Assembly: GCA_016748015.1 (NCBI GenBank)
Contig: JAAOMT010000441.1
Span: 384,005 to 448,004 of the forward strand
DNA from: Geosiphon pyriformis
Taxonomy: Eukaryota > Glomeromycota > Glomeromycetes > Archaeosporales > Geosiphonaceae
Length of the DNA: 64,000 nucleotides
Direction of reading: 5' to 3'
Below the pieces are notes generated by a model. The model was not told where the DNA came from. It was given only the letters and a program-made list of their open reading frames with translations, and ran no database searches. A program made the position numbers and the translations under genes. Position 1 is the stretch's first letter. Every line of letters begins with the position of its first letter. Shown in pieces: positions 1 through 9,399 of this stretch.

Positions 1-230
1 CATCAAAGGGTGTTCCTCTTTTGACTTTTTCTGAAATTGATAAAGCATATTGGCAGGTTTGATCACAGACTCCTCCTCTCATTGTTACATCAATCCAATT
101 GCATTCTTCTGGTAGCATATCTCCACAAGTCAAACAAAGGGTGTTGTCCCATTTTTCACTTCTTTTTATTAGATGGCCCTATCATTCTCTGTGGCAAGCC
201 TTGCAGTAATAACAAGTAAGATTTTCATAT
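1..230 (-). pseudogene. Gypsy-2 Cys-rich zinc-binding block (partial, broken)
   Basis: Minus-strand translation shows a CYYC pair, then CLTC and CDQTC, with intervening residues (TPFVCLTC, GGVCDQTCQYALSIS, KRGTPFD) that align with the equivalent Gypsy-1 block at 7533-7900 (NTPCLACEK, EGMCDVFCQYTIFIS, EKGTPIE). Two consecutive stop codons interrupt the reading frame here. The position, directly after the protease, is the same in both elements. The function is unknown; the paired cysteines suggest zinc ribbons. The C-terminal part is cut by the window edge. Confidence 0.6.
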
Positions 231-346
231 TCTTTTTCAGGTGAAATGCAGACTTCTATTAATGATAGTTTCTTGTGGTATTCCTTATATTTAAGGGAAA
301 TATAGGAGCGTTGTTTCCTTGGTTCAGGCTTTGAGTAAGAGATATT

Positions 347-1158
347 CTATCTAGGGGTTTTGGGTTCAGAATGTGATGTAAAATGTTCTTGTTCAGTTTC
401 CTTGGGCCAATTGGATGTTAATCCAAGAGCCATGAATGTTTCGATTATTGGTTTTTCTTCTTCTGGTTCAAATTCAAAAGCTGGGGCTTTTTCAGAGCAT
501 TTGTTGAATGTACCACAAGTGACAGGTACTTGGGCATGTTGTCCTTGGTAAGAGATTTGTAGTTCTTGGGTTTCCCAGTCTAATTTCACATTGGCTTTTT
601 GGAGCCAAATGTTTCCAACAAGGGCTTGATACTGAGGAGCATCTATTATAAGAACTTTGACTGGAATGGTAATTCCATCAAGAGTGAATGGAAAATTGTC
701 AATTTCTTCTACTGGAGTCTTTTTCATGCTATTGGCAGTAACAATTACTGTCTGAGCTGGTCGGTCAACATTTTTTTTAACTGTTGTATCAACTGGTAGA
801 TAATGATGCTTCCGGCGGATCCACTGTCTAGGATCAAGCGAATTGGCTTTCCTTCTGCTTCAGCTTCTGTGTATATTGCAGTAATGGCTTTTTGCTTATT
901 AGCCACTGCACTGCTAAGCAAAAATGGTGATTCATTTGCTTCAAATTCGAAAGAGAATATATTAGAAAGATTGGCATTTTCAGCAATTCTGGCTAATGGA
1001 ATAGTAGTGTGGTTATGAGAAAGATTTTGTTGTTGTGCTGTAGCTCTACCTTCCAAAGGTGCAGTATGGTGAAAATCTTGTTCTTCTGGCATTGTTAAAT
1101 AACTGGGTTGAGTGTGATAGTGGTTGGGTCTTGATTGAGTGGAATTTTGGGAAACCAA
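347..1158 (-). pseudogene. Gypsy-2 aspartic protease (retropepsin-like), frameshifted
   Basis: Two adjacent frames (745-1158 and 347-727) together encode a retropepsin-like domain. The first carries the catalytic loop LILDSGSAGSII near its end. The second continues with strand residues such as PVKVLIIDAPQYQALVGN and WLQKANVKLDWETQELQIS, which match the Gypsy-1 protease block at 8267-8956. In the parent element the protease would mature the Gag-Pol polyprotein. A frameshift near 730-745 separates the active-site loop from the C-terminal flap region, so this copy should not give an active enzyme. Confidence 0.75.
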
Positions 1159-1433
1159 TTGGTTGTTTAAACTGATTCTATTGTTGTTTACTTGGTATCA
1201 GTTTTGTGGTGTGAATTGATTTTGTGTAATAAGTCTTCGAGCAAGTACTTGATAATGTTGTGTGGGCAGTTGTTGGTATTGCTGTTGGATTGGCTGTGAA
1301 GTGAACTAATAATAGTTACTTTGGTATTGGGGTCTTAGTAGATAGTAGGCTGGTGGTAGTGATTGATAATAAAATTGCTGTAGTGGAGGGTAACGTTGAT
1401 TACTCCTATTTGGTTGGTCTTATTGTAGCTTTC

Positions 1434-1475
1434 TGCAATCTTTTTTCCAGTGGCCAGAGATTCTACAGTAATGGC
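1434..1475 (-). other. Gypsy-2 Gag CCHC zinc knuckle
   Basis: The minus strand encodes CHYCRISGHWKKDC, a perfect CX2CX4HX4C retroviral-type zinc knuckle. It lies between the capsid part of gag and the protease, the normal nucleocapsid position. In such elements it binds the RNA genome for packaging. Confidence 0.85.
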
Positions 1476-1782
1476 AATTCTGAGGCTGGTTATTAGAAAG
1501 TGGTGCAAAATTATTTTGACTTTGTCTTTGGGGTGGTTGATATCTTTGGGATTGCTGTTGTTGTTAATTGGTGAAATAGTTTTCAACCTTCTTTGTGAGT
1601 TGGTCAATTTTTTCCTCAGCTGCTGAGCTGGTTTCTTCAATTGCCAAATTTACAAGTTTTGTGCGATTGGCCTCTTCCATGGCCATTTCATATCTTTTCG
1701 CATGCTGTATGACAGAGTTTAAATCTTCTGGAGCATGTGGGCAAATCTTTTTAATTAGCTTATCTTTTAGACCAGCAATAAA

Positions 1783-2913
1783 TTAATTCAAGATTTGAGC
1801 ATCAAAATAATAATTATTGGTTTCGAGTTGGCAAATTTGTCTGAAAAGTTTGTTGAATTTTTCAATATAAGTCATAACAGATTCAGAGGATTCTTGTTTA
1901 ATATTGTAAAACCAATTTCGAAGGGTGATGGAGGTATTATTGTCGGTGAACTGTTTAAGGAAGACTGCTTTGAAAGTGTCCCAGTCATTGAATGGAGTGG
2001 CCAAGTTTTCAAACCATTTTCCTGCTGTTCTTTTGAGAAAGTAGAGAATTGTTCTTAACATTCTGGCAGCATTCCATCCATTTGCATCTCCAGCTTTAGT
2101 AACTTGGTCAAGCCATTCTTGGGAACTGGTCTCAATATCTTCTCCATTAAATTCAGGAATTTTTGTGATGTATGCTGTCATTTCATCTTCTTTGTTTTCA
2201 CTGTCTATTGATTCTTCTTCAGTTATTTCAGAGTCATTTTTTTCATTTGCTGCTGTCTTAGAGTGTTCACTTTGATTTTTAGCTAGAAAATCAAGGAGAT
2301 TGGAATTAGTTTGAAGGGGTTCTTGCTGTTTGGTGGGACTTCTGAGTGATGTAAAATCTTCTGGTCTTGCAAATCAATTCAAGGGTAAATTAAGTGTTTG
2401 TGCTTGTGCAAGTGAAGCTAGAAAAGATGTGATGGTGAGTGGAAGTTTTGAACTGGTTCCTTGTTCAGGTGTTTGTAAGTGTTTGGCAGTTGTTTTTGGT
2501 AGTATTGAAGTATTTAGGGTGGTTTTTGAGTATTGCTTTAATTTGTGTTTGCCTTTGTTGCTTGTTTCTGTCTTTGATTCAAAATCAATAGAGTATTGAG
2601 ACTGCACTGGATATGTTTCTTCACAGTACTTGATAATGTTAAAATTAAGTTTTTGAAAGTAAGTGGCAAGTGTTTCACTGTTAAGATCTTCAGTTCCCAA
2701 CTGTGAATAGTGTGCTAAATTATTGTAAAGGTTGCTTTTAACTTCTGAGATATTGTAATTTCCAAAAAGATAATTGTTGATACAGTTTTTAATATATTGG
2801 TATACTGATTTCTTGACAACTTCAATTCCGTTTGGAATGTTGAATCTTTGCTTGCAGTAGGTGTAAATTGACTGGTAATACTCTAGAGTTGTTGCATCTG
2901 GTGTGGTCACCAC
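1783..2913 (-). pseudogene. Gypsy-2 gag (matrix/capsid region), broken
   Basis: Two open segments make up gag: 2374-2913 (about 180 codons, Thr/Lys-rich tail) and 1783-2181 (about 130 codons). The second has the hallmark of the Retrotrans_gag family: WLDQVTKAG, then TAGKWFENL, FKAVFLKQF and MTYIEKFNKL. Between them lies a stop-containing acidic/Lys-rich linker. Gag forms the virus-like particle. No ATG opens the first segment; the apparent start is GTG, so the original start was lost or lies upstream near the primer-binding site. Confidence 0.75.
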
Positions 2914-2938
2914 TTTGAAGTTGTTTTTGTTGTGTTGT

Positions 2939-2956
2939 TTCTGTAGGAGAGCACCA
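2939..2956 (-). promoter_or_regulatory. Gypsy-2 primer-binding-like site
   Basis: Three bases (TTT) inside the LTR end, the minus strand reads TGGTGCTCTCCTACAGAA. A sequence starting TGG directly after an LTR is the normal position of the tRNA primer-binding site. Gypsy-1 has a closely similar start (TGGTGCTTCCTGTGAGGT). The matching tRNA cannot be named from this window. Confidence 0.6.
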
Positions 2957-2958
2957 AA

Positions 2959-3936
2959 TGTTACTGGAGGTTTTTGGTCTCTTTTCTTGAATGTTGTTAA
3001 TGTTAATTTGCTGTGAATTCACATTTTCAGGAAGTAGTTGAACCTCCAGTAACTGAATTTATCTTCAAATTATTTTCTATAATTTGAACTGCTGGACTTA
3101 TCAATAGAATGGCCAATTCTGTGCCAGTTGCTTTGTGTAGTTATGTTGTAGTAAATGTCAACTCTTTCCCAGGAATTGCTTGTCTGGAAGCTTACTAAAA
3201 ATGTGTAGTTACTTTACTGTAAAAGTCAACTCTTCTACAGGAATCTCATCTGTAGGCTATTCCAATGATTATACTAAGAAAAAGAAAAAAAAAATGAAAG
3301 AAATGCAAAAGAACTAGAATTTTGTCAAGAAAAACGTTTTCTATTCAGGCCTGGAGTTACTAACAGTTTACTGAAATTGGTAGTTAATTAATTTCAAAAT
3401 GTTAGTTGGATTTTGGGGATTTTCCAAGTACAATAATTAAAGAATTTGGTTTTTTGAATTATTTGATATTTTTTTTTGTGTGTATAGGAATGGTTCTAAG
3501 TGATAAATCTAAAGTAAGATACATTTTCTTGAAGAGAGAAGCTCTTCTTTTATACAACTTGTCATAACACTATTCTATGAACTTAAACTTTGCTATTTTC
3601 TATAATTTCGCTGAACTAAAGATATATTTTGGCAAACTACAAGTTATTTCTGCAAACTATTAGATATTTCGGCGAACTATTAATTATTTTGGCAAATTTC
3701 TTACAAATTTCGGCGAACTTTTTAAATGTTACATAGTTCGGAGTATTGCATGATTAATCATTGTAATTAGGTCACATTTGTGTTATGTACAAATTGGGTT
3801 ATTAATTAAATGATAATTTTGGATATTTTGCTAATGTAATAAGTGATAATATGAAATGATAATATACGCTAATTAATGATAAGATTTATAAGAGTAATTT
3901 CATGCTAAACACTATCTCTAATTTCATTTGGTAACA
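2959..3936 (-). repeat. LTR of Gypsy-2 (LTR-b), 978 bp
   Basis: On the minus strand it starts TGTTACC and ends GTAACA, the TG...CA form of LTRs with a short inverted terminal repeat. A TATA box (GTATAAAAGAAGAGC, 3541-3555) marks the U3/R border. U3 holds six copies of a 12-base motif (consensus AGTTYGCCRAAA, 3606-3720). The U5 end holds a perfect 12-base inverted repeat, TTACTGGAGGTT (2961-2972) with AACCTCCAGTAA (3041-3052). Two other copies of this LTR family are at 17750-18716 and 20732-21716, both on the plus strand. Confidence 0.88.
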
Positions 3937-3949
3937 ATGTTCTAATCAT

Positions 3950-4499
3950 TTTGGTTTTCTTGGTTGAGCTTAGCTATTGCTTCACACAATGTTCTGTTGA
4001 ATCTTTCAACTAATCTGTTAATTTGTGGATGGTATGGTGATAATAGTGGTCTCTTAATTCCGAATCTTTGGCTCAATTTTGTTAATGTTCTGTTCACAAA
4101 ATGAGTTCTTTGGTCTGATAATAATTCTTTTGAACATCTGTGTCAACAAATTAAATCTTGATAAACAAATTTAGCAACAGATTCTGCATCCACTCTTTGA
4201 ATTGCTTTCGCCTCTGGCCATTTAGTGAGATAGTTCATGGCTACTGCTATGTACCTGTTTCCTCCTCTGGTGATTGTTAATGGTCCGACTAGATCAATTT
4301 CAATACAGTTGAATGGTTGTCCCATTTTGATTGGTCTTAATGGTTCACTGGATTTTATTCCTTCTTTTCGCTGACAAGCATCACAATTTTGAACATATTG
4401 GATGATGTCTGGATACATTGATGGCCAATAGTATTTTTTTCTGGTTCTTTCTATGATTGCTTCTTTGTGAAAGTGTCTTGCTGTTGGATTTGAGTGCAT
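3950..4499 (-). pseudogene. Gypsy-1 integrase, truncated by Gypsy-2 insertion
   Basis: The open part (4143-4499) holds an H-x3-H ... C-x2-C zinc-binding N-terminus (HFHKEA ... CDACQRKEG), then the core-domain start with the first catalytic Asp in CIEIDLVGPL and the conserved TKWPEAKAI. Further on, a second frame gives RLVERFNRTLCEAIAKL, which has the catalytic Glu of the D,D(35)E triad. The gene ends about 10 codons later at the Gypsy-2 LTR, so the C-terminal DNA-binding part is missing from the window. At least one frameshift or stop lies between 4000 and 4143. Confidence 0.82.
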
Positions 4500-4759
4500 G
4501 TTGAATAATATTGTTTCTTTTTCTGGCTCTGTAATTACTCTGGTTGGTTGTTCTAACTCTCTTCTATTTTTTTGATAAAGTATATTTTGGTAAGTGATAA
4601 AATATTTTGATTGTTTTTTGATACTCTTTTGTTCTGTTTGAGATAAATTCTCCTTGAATTGTTGAGTGTTTATATAATGTTACAGTTGTTGATATTTTTG
4701 TATGTTCATCTTTTGTTATATTTTTTGTTTGGTATTGTTCTGGTTTGTTATATTTTTGG

Positions 4760-6130
4760 GTTGAAATGTTCTTAGATTTGTCTCATTTGCGACAAACTGT
4801 CAGCATTTCCGTTGTTTTTTCTTTTTTTATAATGTATAGTATAATTATATGGTGCGAATGCTATTTTCTATCTTGACTGTCTTCTATCTCCAAATTTTTG
4901 TTTTTGAAGTAATGTTAATCCTTTGTGATCTGTGTATACTTCAAACTTCTGGCTCAAGTATTCTTTCTATTTCATGACTGCCCAGTATATTGCTAAGTGT
5001 TCTTGTTCCGGTGTTCCATAGTTCTTTTCGGCTGGTGTTAAACCTCTACTGGCATATACTACTAGATGTTCCCTGTCATCTGGTTTTCTCTGAAATAGTA
5101 CTGCTTCCAATGCTTGGCCAGATGCATTGGTGGTAATAATGAATGATTTGCTGTGATCTGGATAGATCAGTATTAGAGCTTAAATGAGCTTTCTTCTTAA
5201 AATATCAAAAGCTTCTTGTTGACTTTCTGTCCATTTATATTTTGTATTCTTGGTTTGCAGTTGGTTGAGTGGCTGCACTATCTTGGAAAAGTTTTTGATA
5301 AAATGTCAATAGTAGCTGGTGAATTCCAAGAATGATTTCAGTTTTGTCATATTTGTTAGCACTAAAAAGTTCTTTACTATCTCTATTTTCTCTAGATCCG
5401 TTTTGATGCTGTCTTTGCTGACTATGTGTCCCAAGAATTTTAGTTCTGTTTTGCCAAAAAAACACTTTGTTGTATTTAACTTTAGTCCTGCTTTTCTTAG
5501 TCTTTCAAACACTTGTTGAAGATAATGAAGATGATCATCAAATGTTTTTGAGAATACATTGGTGTCATCAGTATACAACTACTGATTTCCACAATAAGCC
5601 AATATAAACAATTTTCATTAGCCTTTGGAAAGTGGCTGGTGCGTTGGTTAAGCCAAATGGCATAACTTCAAACTCAAAGTTTCTCTCTTTTGTGGTGAAT
5701 GCCATTTTTTTTTGTTGACTGAATCCATAGCTACTTGCCAGTAACTACTATCTAAGTTTAATGTTGAGAACCATTTGTTCCTGCCGAAAGCATCAAATAA
5801 TTCCTGTATTTGTGGAGTTGGATAGCTGTCTTCATGAGTTACACTGTTGAGTTTCCTGTAGTCCACACAAAATCGGATTTTTCCATTCTTTTTATAGACA
5901 AGTACCACTGATGATGATCATGAGCTTATTGATGGTTGAATTAGTCCGTTGTTCAGCATTCAGTTTATCTCTTAATAAATGATCTCGTGGCTGGCTGGTG
6001 GCACTTTGTATGCTTTTTGTTTAATTGGCATTATATCTTCAGTCTTTATTTGATGTTGGATGATGTCAGTTTAGCCAAACTCGTTTTTACTGGCAAAGAT
6101 GTTATTAAAATTGTTGAGCAACATCTTAAG
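4760..6130 (-). pseudogene. Gypsy-1 reverse transcriptase and RNase H, broken
   Basis: 5648-5908 encodes RT fingers/palm motifs (VYKKNGKIRFCVDYRKLN, FSTLNLDSSYWQV). 5306-5578 begins with the catalytic box YTDDTNVFSKTF and continues with KLNTTKCFFGKTELKFLGH. Downstream, 4860-5240 reads as the gypsy RNase H with ITTNASGQALEAVLF, EHLAIYWAVMK and VYTDHKGLTLL. In this RNase H the first catalytic Asp appears as Asn (TNASG instead of TDAS), consistent with a G-to-A change. Several stops and frameshifts separate these parts, so the polymerase is not expressed as one protein from this copy. Confidence 0.85.
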
Positions 6131-7387
6131 CTACATATGTTGTAATGGGTCCAGATTTGCCATGTTCATTTGTTCTAATTGTTTTGGTTGAAACAAATAA
6201 CATTTGTCTTGTCCAAAGATGGTTTGTGATGTGATGTCAACATATTCACAAAGTTGTGGAAAGTCTGGAATGGGGTTTGGTGGTTGATCTTCTATTTCTG
6301 TGGTTAAATATCCGATGGTGGTTCCTTCTGGTATGTTAATGACATTGCCAGTGTTGTTGTAGATGGGAATTTTTATGCAGCTATAGCTTTTGGCTGGTAT
6401 GTGGAGATTGATCAGTCTGATTTCTCCTGATTCACAAAGATTTGCTTCTGCTTCAAAAATCTGTTCTTGCTCTTTTTTCTTCTTTTCTATTGCTAGCATG
6501 TACTGGCTATATGGTGGAATGGAAATAGCTTGACTGGTTGAGATAATTTCTCCTTGGTCAACAATTTCTTTCTCCACCATATTAATTGGTACATCTATTC
6601 TACCCATTGACCCAAATCCCTGTATCTTTCTTGCTGTTATTCCTAACTCTTCCCTATTTCTCACTGACACTAATTGAGCTATTTTAACCAGAGGCAGAAA
6701 TATTGTCTGTGCTATCTTTTTGTTTGGCTCTATAATATAGGTCTTTTCTGAATTATTTTGTAGCATGGCGATAATATTTCCTACATATCCTGCATTAATT
6801 ATTTCTTCTCTTATATTAATCTCTCTTTTTGCTAAACTACTTTGGGATGCTAGTTGAACCATTGTTGTTGCTGGGATTTCCAGCACTATTTTCAGATCAA
6901 TACAGGTGCGCGAATGTGGTTCCAATTTGATGGCATTTTTTTCTGGATACCTTAAGTCAAATCCAGCATCAGTATCATGCATGCATTCTGGCATAATACC
7001 TTTATTATTATTGCTGAACCATTTCAATTCTTGTTCCTTGGTAAGATCAGGAAGTGCAATATATTGTTCATAATTTGAGTCAGAGTTTGAATCTGAGTTG
7101 ATATTGTTGTCATTGTCATTGCCATTTTGAATGAAGCTGGAACTGTTATTCTCGTCATTATCATTGTCGGAGTTTGAATTGGGATTGAACGGTGATTCCA
7201 ACTCCAATGCGCAGCTGCTGATTGGTTCTTCCTCTTCGGGGATCATGTAGATCATGTGTGGTGGTGGATTGTAAATGAGGTTACAATTGTCACAATATTC
7301 AAAGTCATTGGGAATTAAACAATGGTGACACAGTCTTGTATTTAACTGTACTAGCTGTTGTTTTTGCTCCTCTCTAATGGGTGCCAA
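6131..7387 (-). CDS. Gypsy-1 dUTPase domain protein with N-terminal zinc ribbon (part of pol)
   Basis: Open for 418 codons. Residues about 18-37 form a CHHC ... CDNC zinc ribbon, followed by a long acidic Asn/Asp/Ser-rich linker (about 50-105). Residues about 130-260 carry trimeric dUTPase motifs in order: DAGFDLRYP (motif 1), SSLAKR (2), NAGYVGNI (3), KKIAQTIFLPL (4) and RKIQGFGS (5, Gly-rich C-terminal motif). dUTPases hydrolyse dUTP to dUMP and so limit uracil entry into cDNA; in retroelements this would act in the particle during reverse transcription. The domain lies between protease and RT in the pol region. Motif 3 reads NAGYVG with Asn in place of the usual Asp/Ile pairing, so activity is not certain. 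No ATG-independent host signal is seen; it belongs to the transposon. Confidence 0.82.
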   Translation of the reverse strand: MAPIREEQKQQLVQLNTRLCHHCLIPNDFEYCDNCNLIYNPPPHMIYMIPEEEEPISSCALELESPFNPNSNSDNDNDENNSSSFIQNGNDNDNNINSDSNSDSNYEQYIALPDLTKEQELKWFSNNNKGIMPECMHDTDAGFDLRYPEKNAIKLEPHSRTCIDLKIVLEIPATTMVQLASQSSLAKREINIREEIINAGYVGNIIAMLQNNSEKTYIIEPNKKIAQTIFLPLVKIAQLVSVRNREELGITARKIQGFGSMGRIDVPINMVEKEIVDQGEIISTSQAISIPPYSQYMLAIEKKKKEQEQIFEAEANLCESGEIRLINLHIPAKSYSCIKIPIYNNTGNVINIPEGTTIGYLTTEIEDQPPNPIPDFPQLCEYVDITSQTIFGQDKCYLFQPKQLEQMNMANLDPLQHM

Positions 7388-7532
7388 GTTTTAGTAGTAT
7401 TCATGGAACTCTTCTGGTTCCAGAGAATTTATGATTGGCTCTGCATTCCAGTCAAGCTCGATGGGTTTTAGTGAGTTGTTTTTAATTGTTCTGATTTCTT
7501 TTGGCACCTTCAATTTTGGTGATTGCTATTTG

Positions 7533-7900
7533 CTATAATTTATTGTTGTTGTGTGGACAGCTGTTCAATTGCTGTACAGCTCTTCTCCAGGCGGCTTCTA
7601 TTGGTGTCCCTTTTTCAACCCAGTTACTGATGAAGATTGTGTATTGGCAGAACACATCGCACATTCCTTCTCTCCCAGGAATGTTATTCCACATTCCTTT
7701 GTCAAGGAAAGTTTTTTCACATGCTAAACATGGTGTATTATCCCATTTTCCCACTTGTTTTGGTTTTCCAAAACGTTCGATGAGGCATGTGTAGCAATAA
7801 AACTTGGTTGCCATCCAATATTCTTTATTGTCGTCACAGCATGTGCCCATTGACGACAATTTCTTGTTGCAATCAATGCATACAAGCCTTGGTCATCAAT
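7533..7900 (-). CDS. Gypsy-1 Cys-rich zinc-binding block between protease and dUTPase
   Basis: The minus strand encodes CIDC, CC, CYTC, CLAC and CDVFC in about 75 codons (VCIDCNKKL ... GTCCDDN ... FYCYTCLIERFG ... TPCLACEKTF ... EGMCDVFCQYT). The spacing suggests two consecutive zinc ribbons or a treble-clef type fold. The Gypsy-2 element has a homologous block at 1-230, so it is a stable part of this lineage's pol and not a chance reading frame. I do not recognise a named family. A Lys-rich segment (KKKKKPLKPPPF) lies just upstream in another frame, so a frameshift separates it from the protease. Confidence 0.6.
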
Positions 7901-8266
7901 AATTGGATTGTTGTGGAGTGGGGTGGATGTAGGAATTATAAATGGCGGTGGTTTGAGTGGTTTCTTCTTTTTTTTTTCCTTTCCCTTTATCTTCTTTGTT
8001 TTCTTCCCATTCCCAGTTTGCAGTTGGTTCACTCTCGTTGTTGTCAGTCCATGTCAGGTCATTGGTTTCCCAGGTAAGTTCTTCTTTATGTTTCCTTTTT
8101 CCATTGTCATTGTCGTCTCAGGAGAGTATTGGCGGCAGTTCATTGTGCTCTTCTTTGGCCCACAATACTTGGTAGGCTTCTCAGGTAGGTTTTGGTTTTT
8201 CTTTCTCGAAGTTGATTAGTGTGTTGGTAGCCTTGAAATGGCCACATGTTGCTGTATATACATGTG

Positions 8267-8956
8267 TTATCTGTTCTGGCTAAGTTGAAGCTCTTGTGTG
8301 TTCCAGTTTAGAGTAGTATTTGTCTTGAACAGCCAGTCATTACCAACTAGAACTTGGTATTGGGTGGCTTCCATGACAAGTACTTTGATTGGTACTATAA
8401 TGCCATTAATTTCAATTGGTAAGCCGTCAATTTTGCCGATTGGAGTCTTGGTTACTCCATCAGCTGTGATGATTCTGACACTGGCAGCTTGATCAACTTG
8501 GCAACCTAATTGATCCATGAGTTGTCGTGTGATGATGCTGTCTGCTGAACCACTGTCAAGAATTAGTTTGATGAAATGGCCATCAATTTTCACATCAGTG
8601 TATATGGCAGTAATTGGCTTTTCTTCCAGTGCAGCTCTACTGAATAATAGTGTGGTTGATGGTTCCTTGAGTTTAAATGGAAAAATGGTGTTCAGAGATT
8701 CATCTTCTGTGATCGTAGCAGGTAGAATGTTGCTGGTAGGTAGTTGTTTGAGTTCCTGGTTGTTGGGTGTGGCATTTTCTGGAGTAATCAGGAGACTTAA
8801 ATAGTTTTGGGAATTCAGGTTTTGGGTGGTATTTGTACCCGAATTCCGAGAATAGAGTCCGGAGCTTTGGTGAGAGGGGCTGGGGATTGGTTGATGAACA
8901 ATCATCGCTGATCTCCAATTTTGAGGAATTCTGGGTCTCAGGTTTTCTGATGTCAT
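8267..8956 (-). CDS. Gypsy-1 aspartic protease (retropepsin-like)
   Basis: 229 open codons. The N-terminal 110 residues are Ser/Asn/Thr/Pro-rich and disordered in appearance. The retropepsin domain follows, with the catalytic loop LILDSGSADSIITRQLM around residue 135, the strand ITADGVTKTPIGKI, and VLVGNDWLFKTNT before the end. One subunit gives half the active site; the enzyme would act as a homodimer to cleave Gag-Pol. The open frame stops shortly before the Lys-rich and Cys-rich parts. The Gypsy-2 protease (347-1158) is clearly related in the same segments. Confidence 0.82.
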   Translation of the reverse strand: MTSENLRPRIPQNWRSAMIVHQPIPSPSHQSSGLYSRNSGTNTTQNLNSQNYLSLLITPENATPNNQELKQLPTSNILPATITEDESLNTIFPFKLKEPSTTLLFSRAALEEKPITAIYTDVKIDGHFIKLILDSGSADSIITRQLMDQLGCQVDQAASVRIITADGVTKTPIGKIDGLPIEINGIIVPIKVLVMEATQYQVLVGNDWLFKTNTTLNWNTQELQLSQNR

Positions 8957-9224
8957 TGTAGCTGAGTTTTGGATTAGTGTTTGGATTGATAGTTGAAACT
9001 GATAAATTATTTGGAACTGCGGCTGATAAATTATTGAAGACTGCTGTTAATAAATTGCCAGTGGCTGTGGTTGATAAACTGGAGGTTGATAGATTGGTTG
9101 CTGCATCATTGGTAGGTAAGTATTTTGATATTGGTATTGATCTTGATTTAGATAATAGTTCAGAGTTTGGAACCAACGGTTGGGGTTTCTGTATTGATTT
9201 TCCGATCGTTGGTTGCTATAAGTA

Positions 9225-9275
9225 TGGCAATTAACTCAAATATGGTCTCGTTTACCACAATAGTGGCAGATACGC
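9225..9275 (-). pseudogene. Gypsy-1 Gag zinc knuckle with internal stop
   Basis: The minus strand reads CHYCGKRDHI, stop, VNC. This is a CX2CX4HX4C knuckle in which one codon between His and the last Cys has become TGA. The position matches the intact knuckle of Gypsy-2 (1434-1475), where the residue after His is Trp, so TGG-to-TGA is the likely change. Confidence 0.7.
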
Positions 9276-9399
9276 ATTTTCTGTTGTCACTGTTGATTGG
9301 TCAATAAAGATGAATGTGGTTAATTTTGGGCACAATTAGAGTTTCCTTGATTATTGTGTCGTTGAGGAAGCTGATAAATGGTGTGATTTTCAGCTAAGT

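Larger units (their letters stand above)
1..3936 (-). mobile_element. Gypsy-2: Ty3/gypsy LTR retrotransposon, 5' half (truncated by window edge)
   Basis: Read on the minus strand this holds, in order, an LTR (2959-3936), a primer-binding-like site, gag, a CCHC zinc knuckle, a retropepsin-like protease and the start of a Cys-rich block; the rest of pol lies beyond the left edge. Order and motifs identify a Ty3/gypsy (Metaviridae) element. Reading frames are broken by several stops and frameshifts, so this copy is not autonomous. It lies within the integrase gene of Gypsy-1, in the same orientation, which makes it the younger insertion. Its gag is only distantly similar to that of Gypsy-1 and the LTRs differ, so the two are separate families. 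The 5-base target duplicate next to the LTR would be 3937-3941 (atgtt) if duplication was normal. Confidence 0.88.

Noticed and set aside
6131-7387. Host dUTPase gene interpretation.
   Set aside because: The frame lies between retroviral-type protease and RT on the same strand and carries a long acidic linker and zinc ribbon unlike the compact host enzyme.
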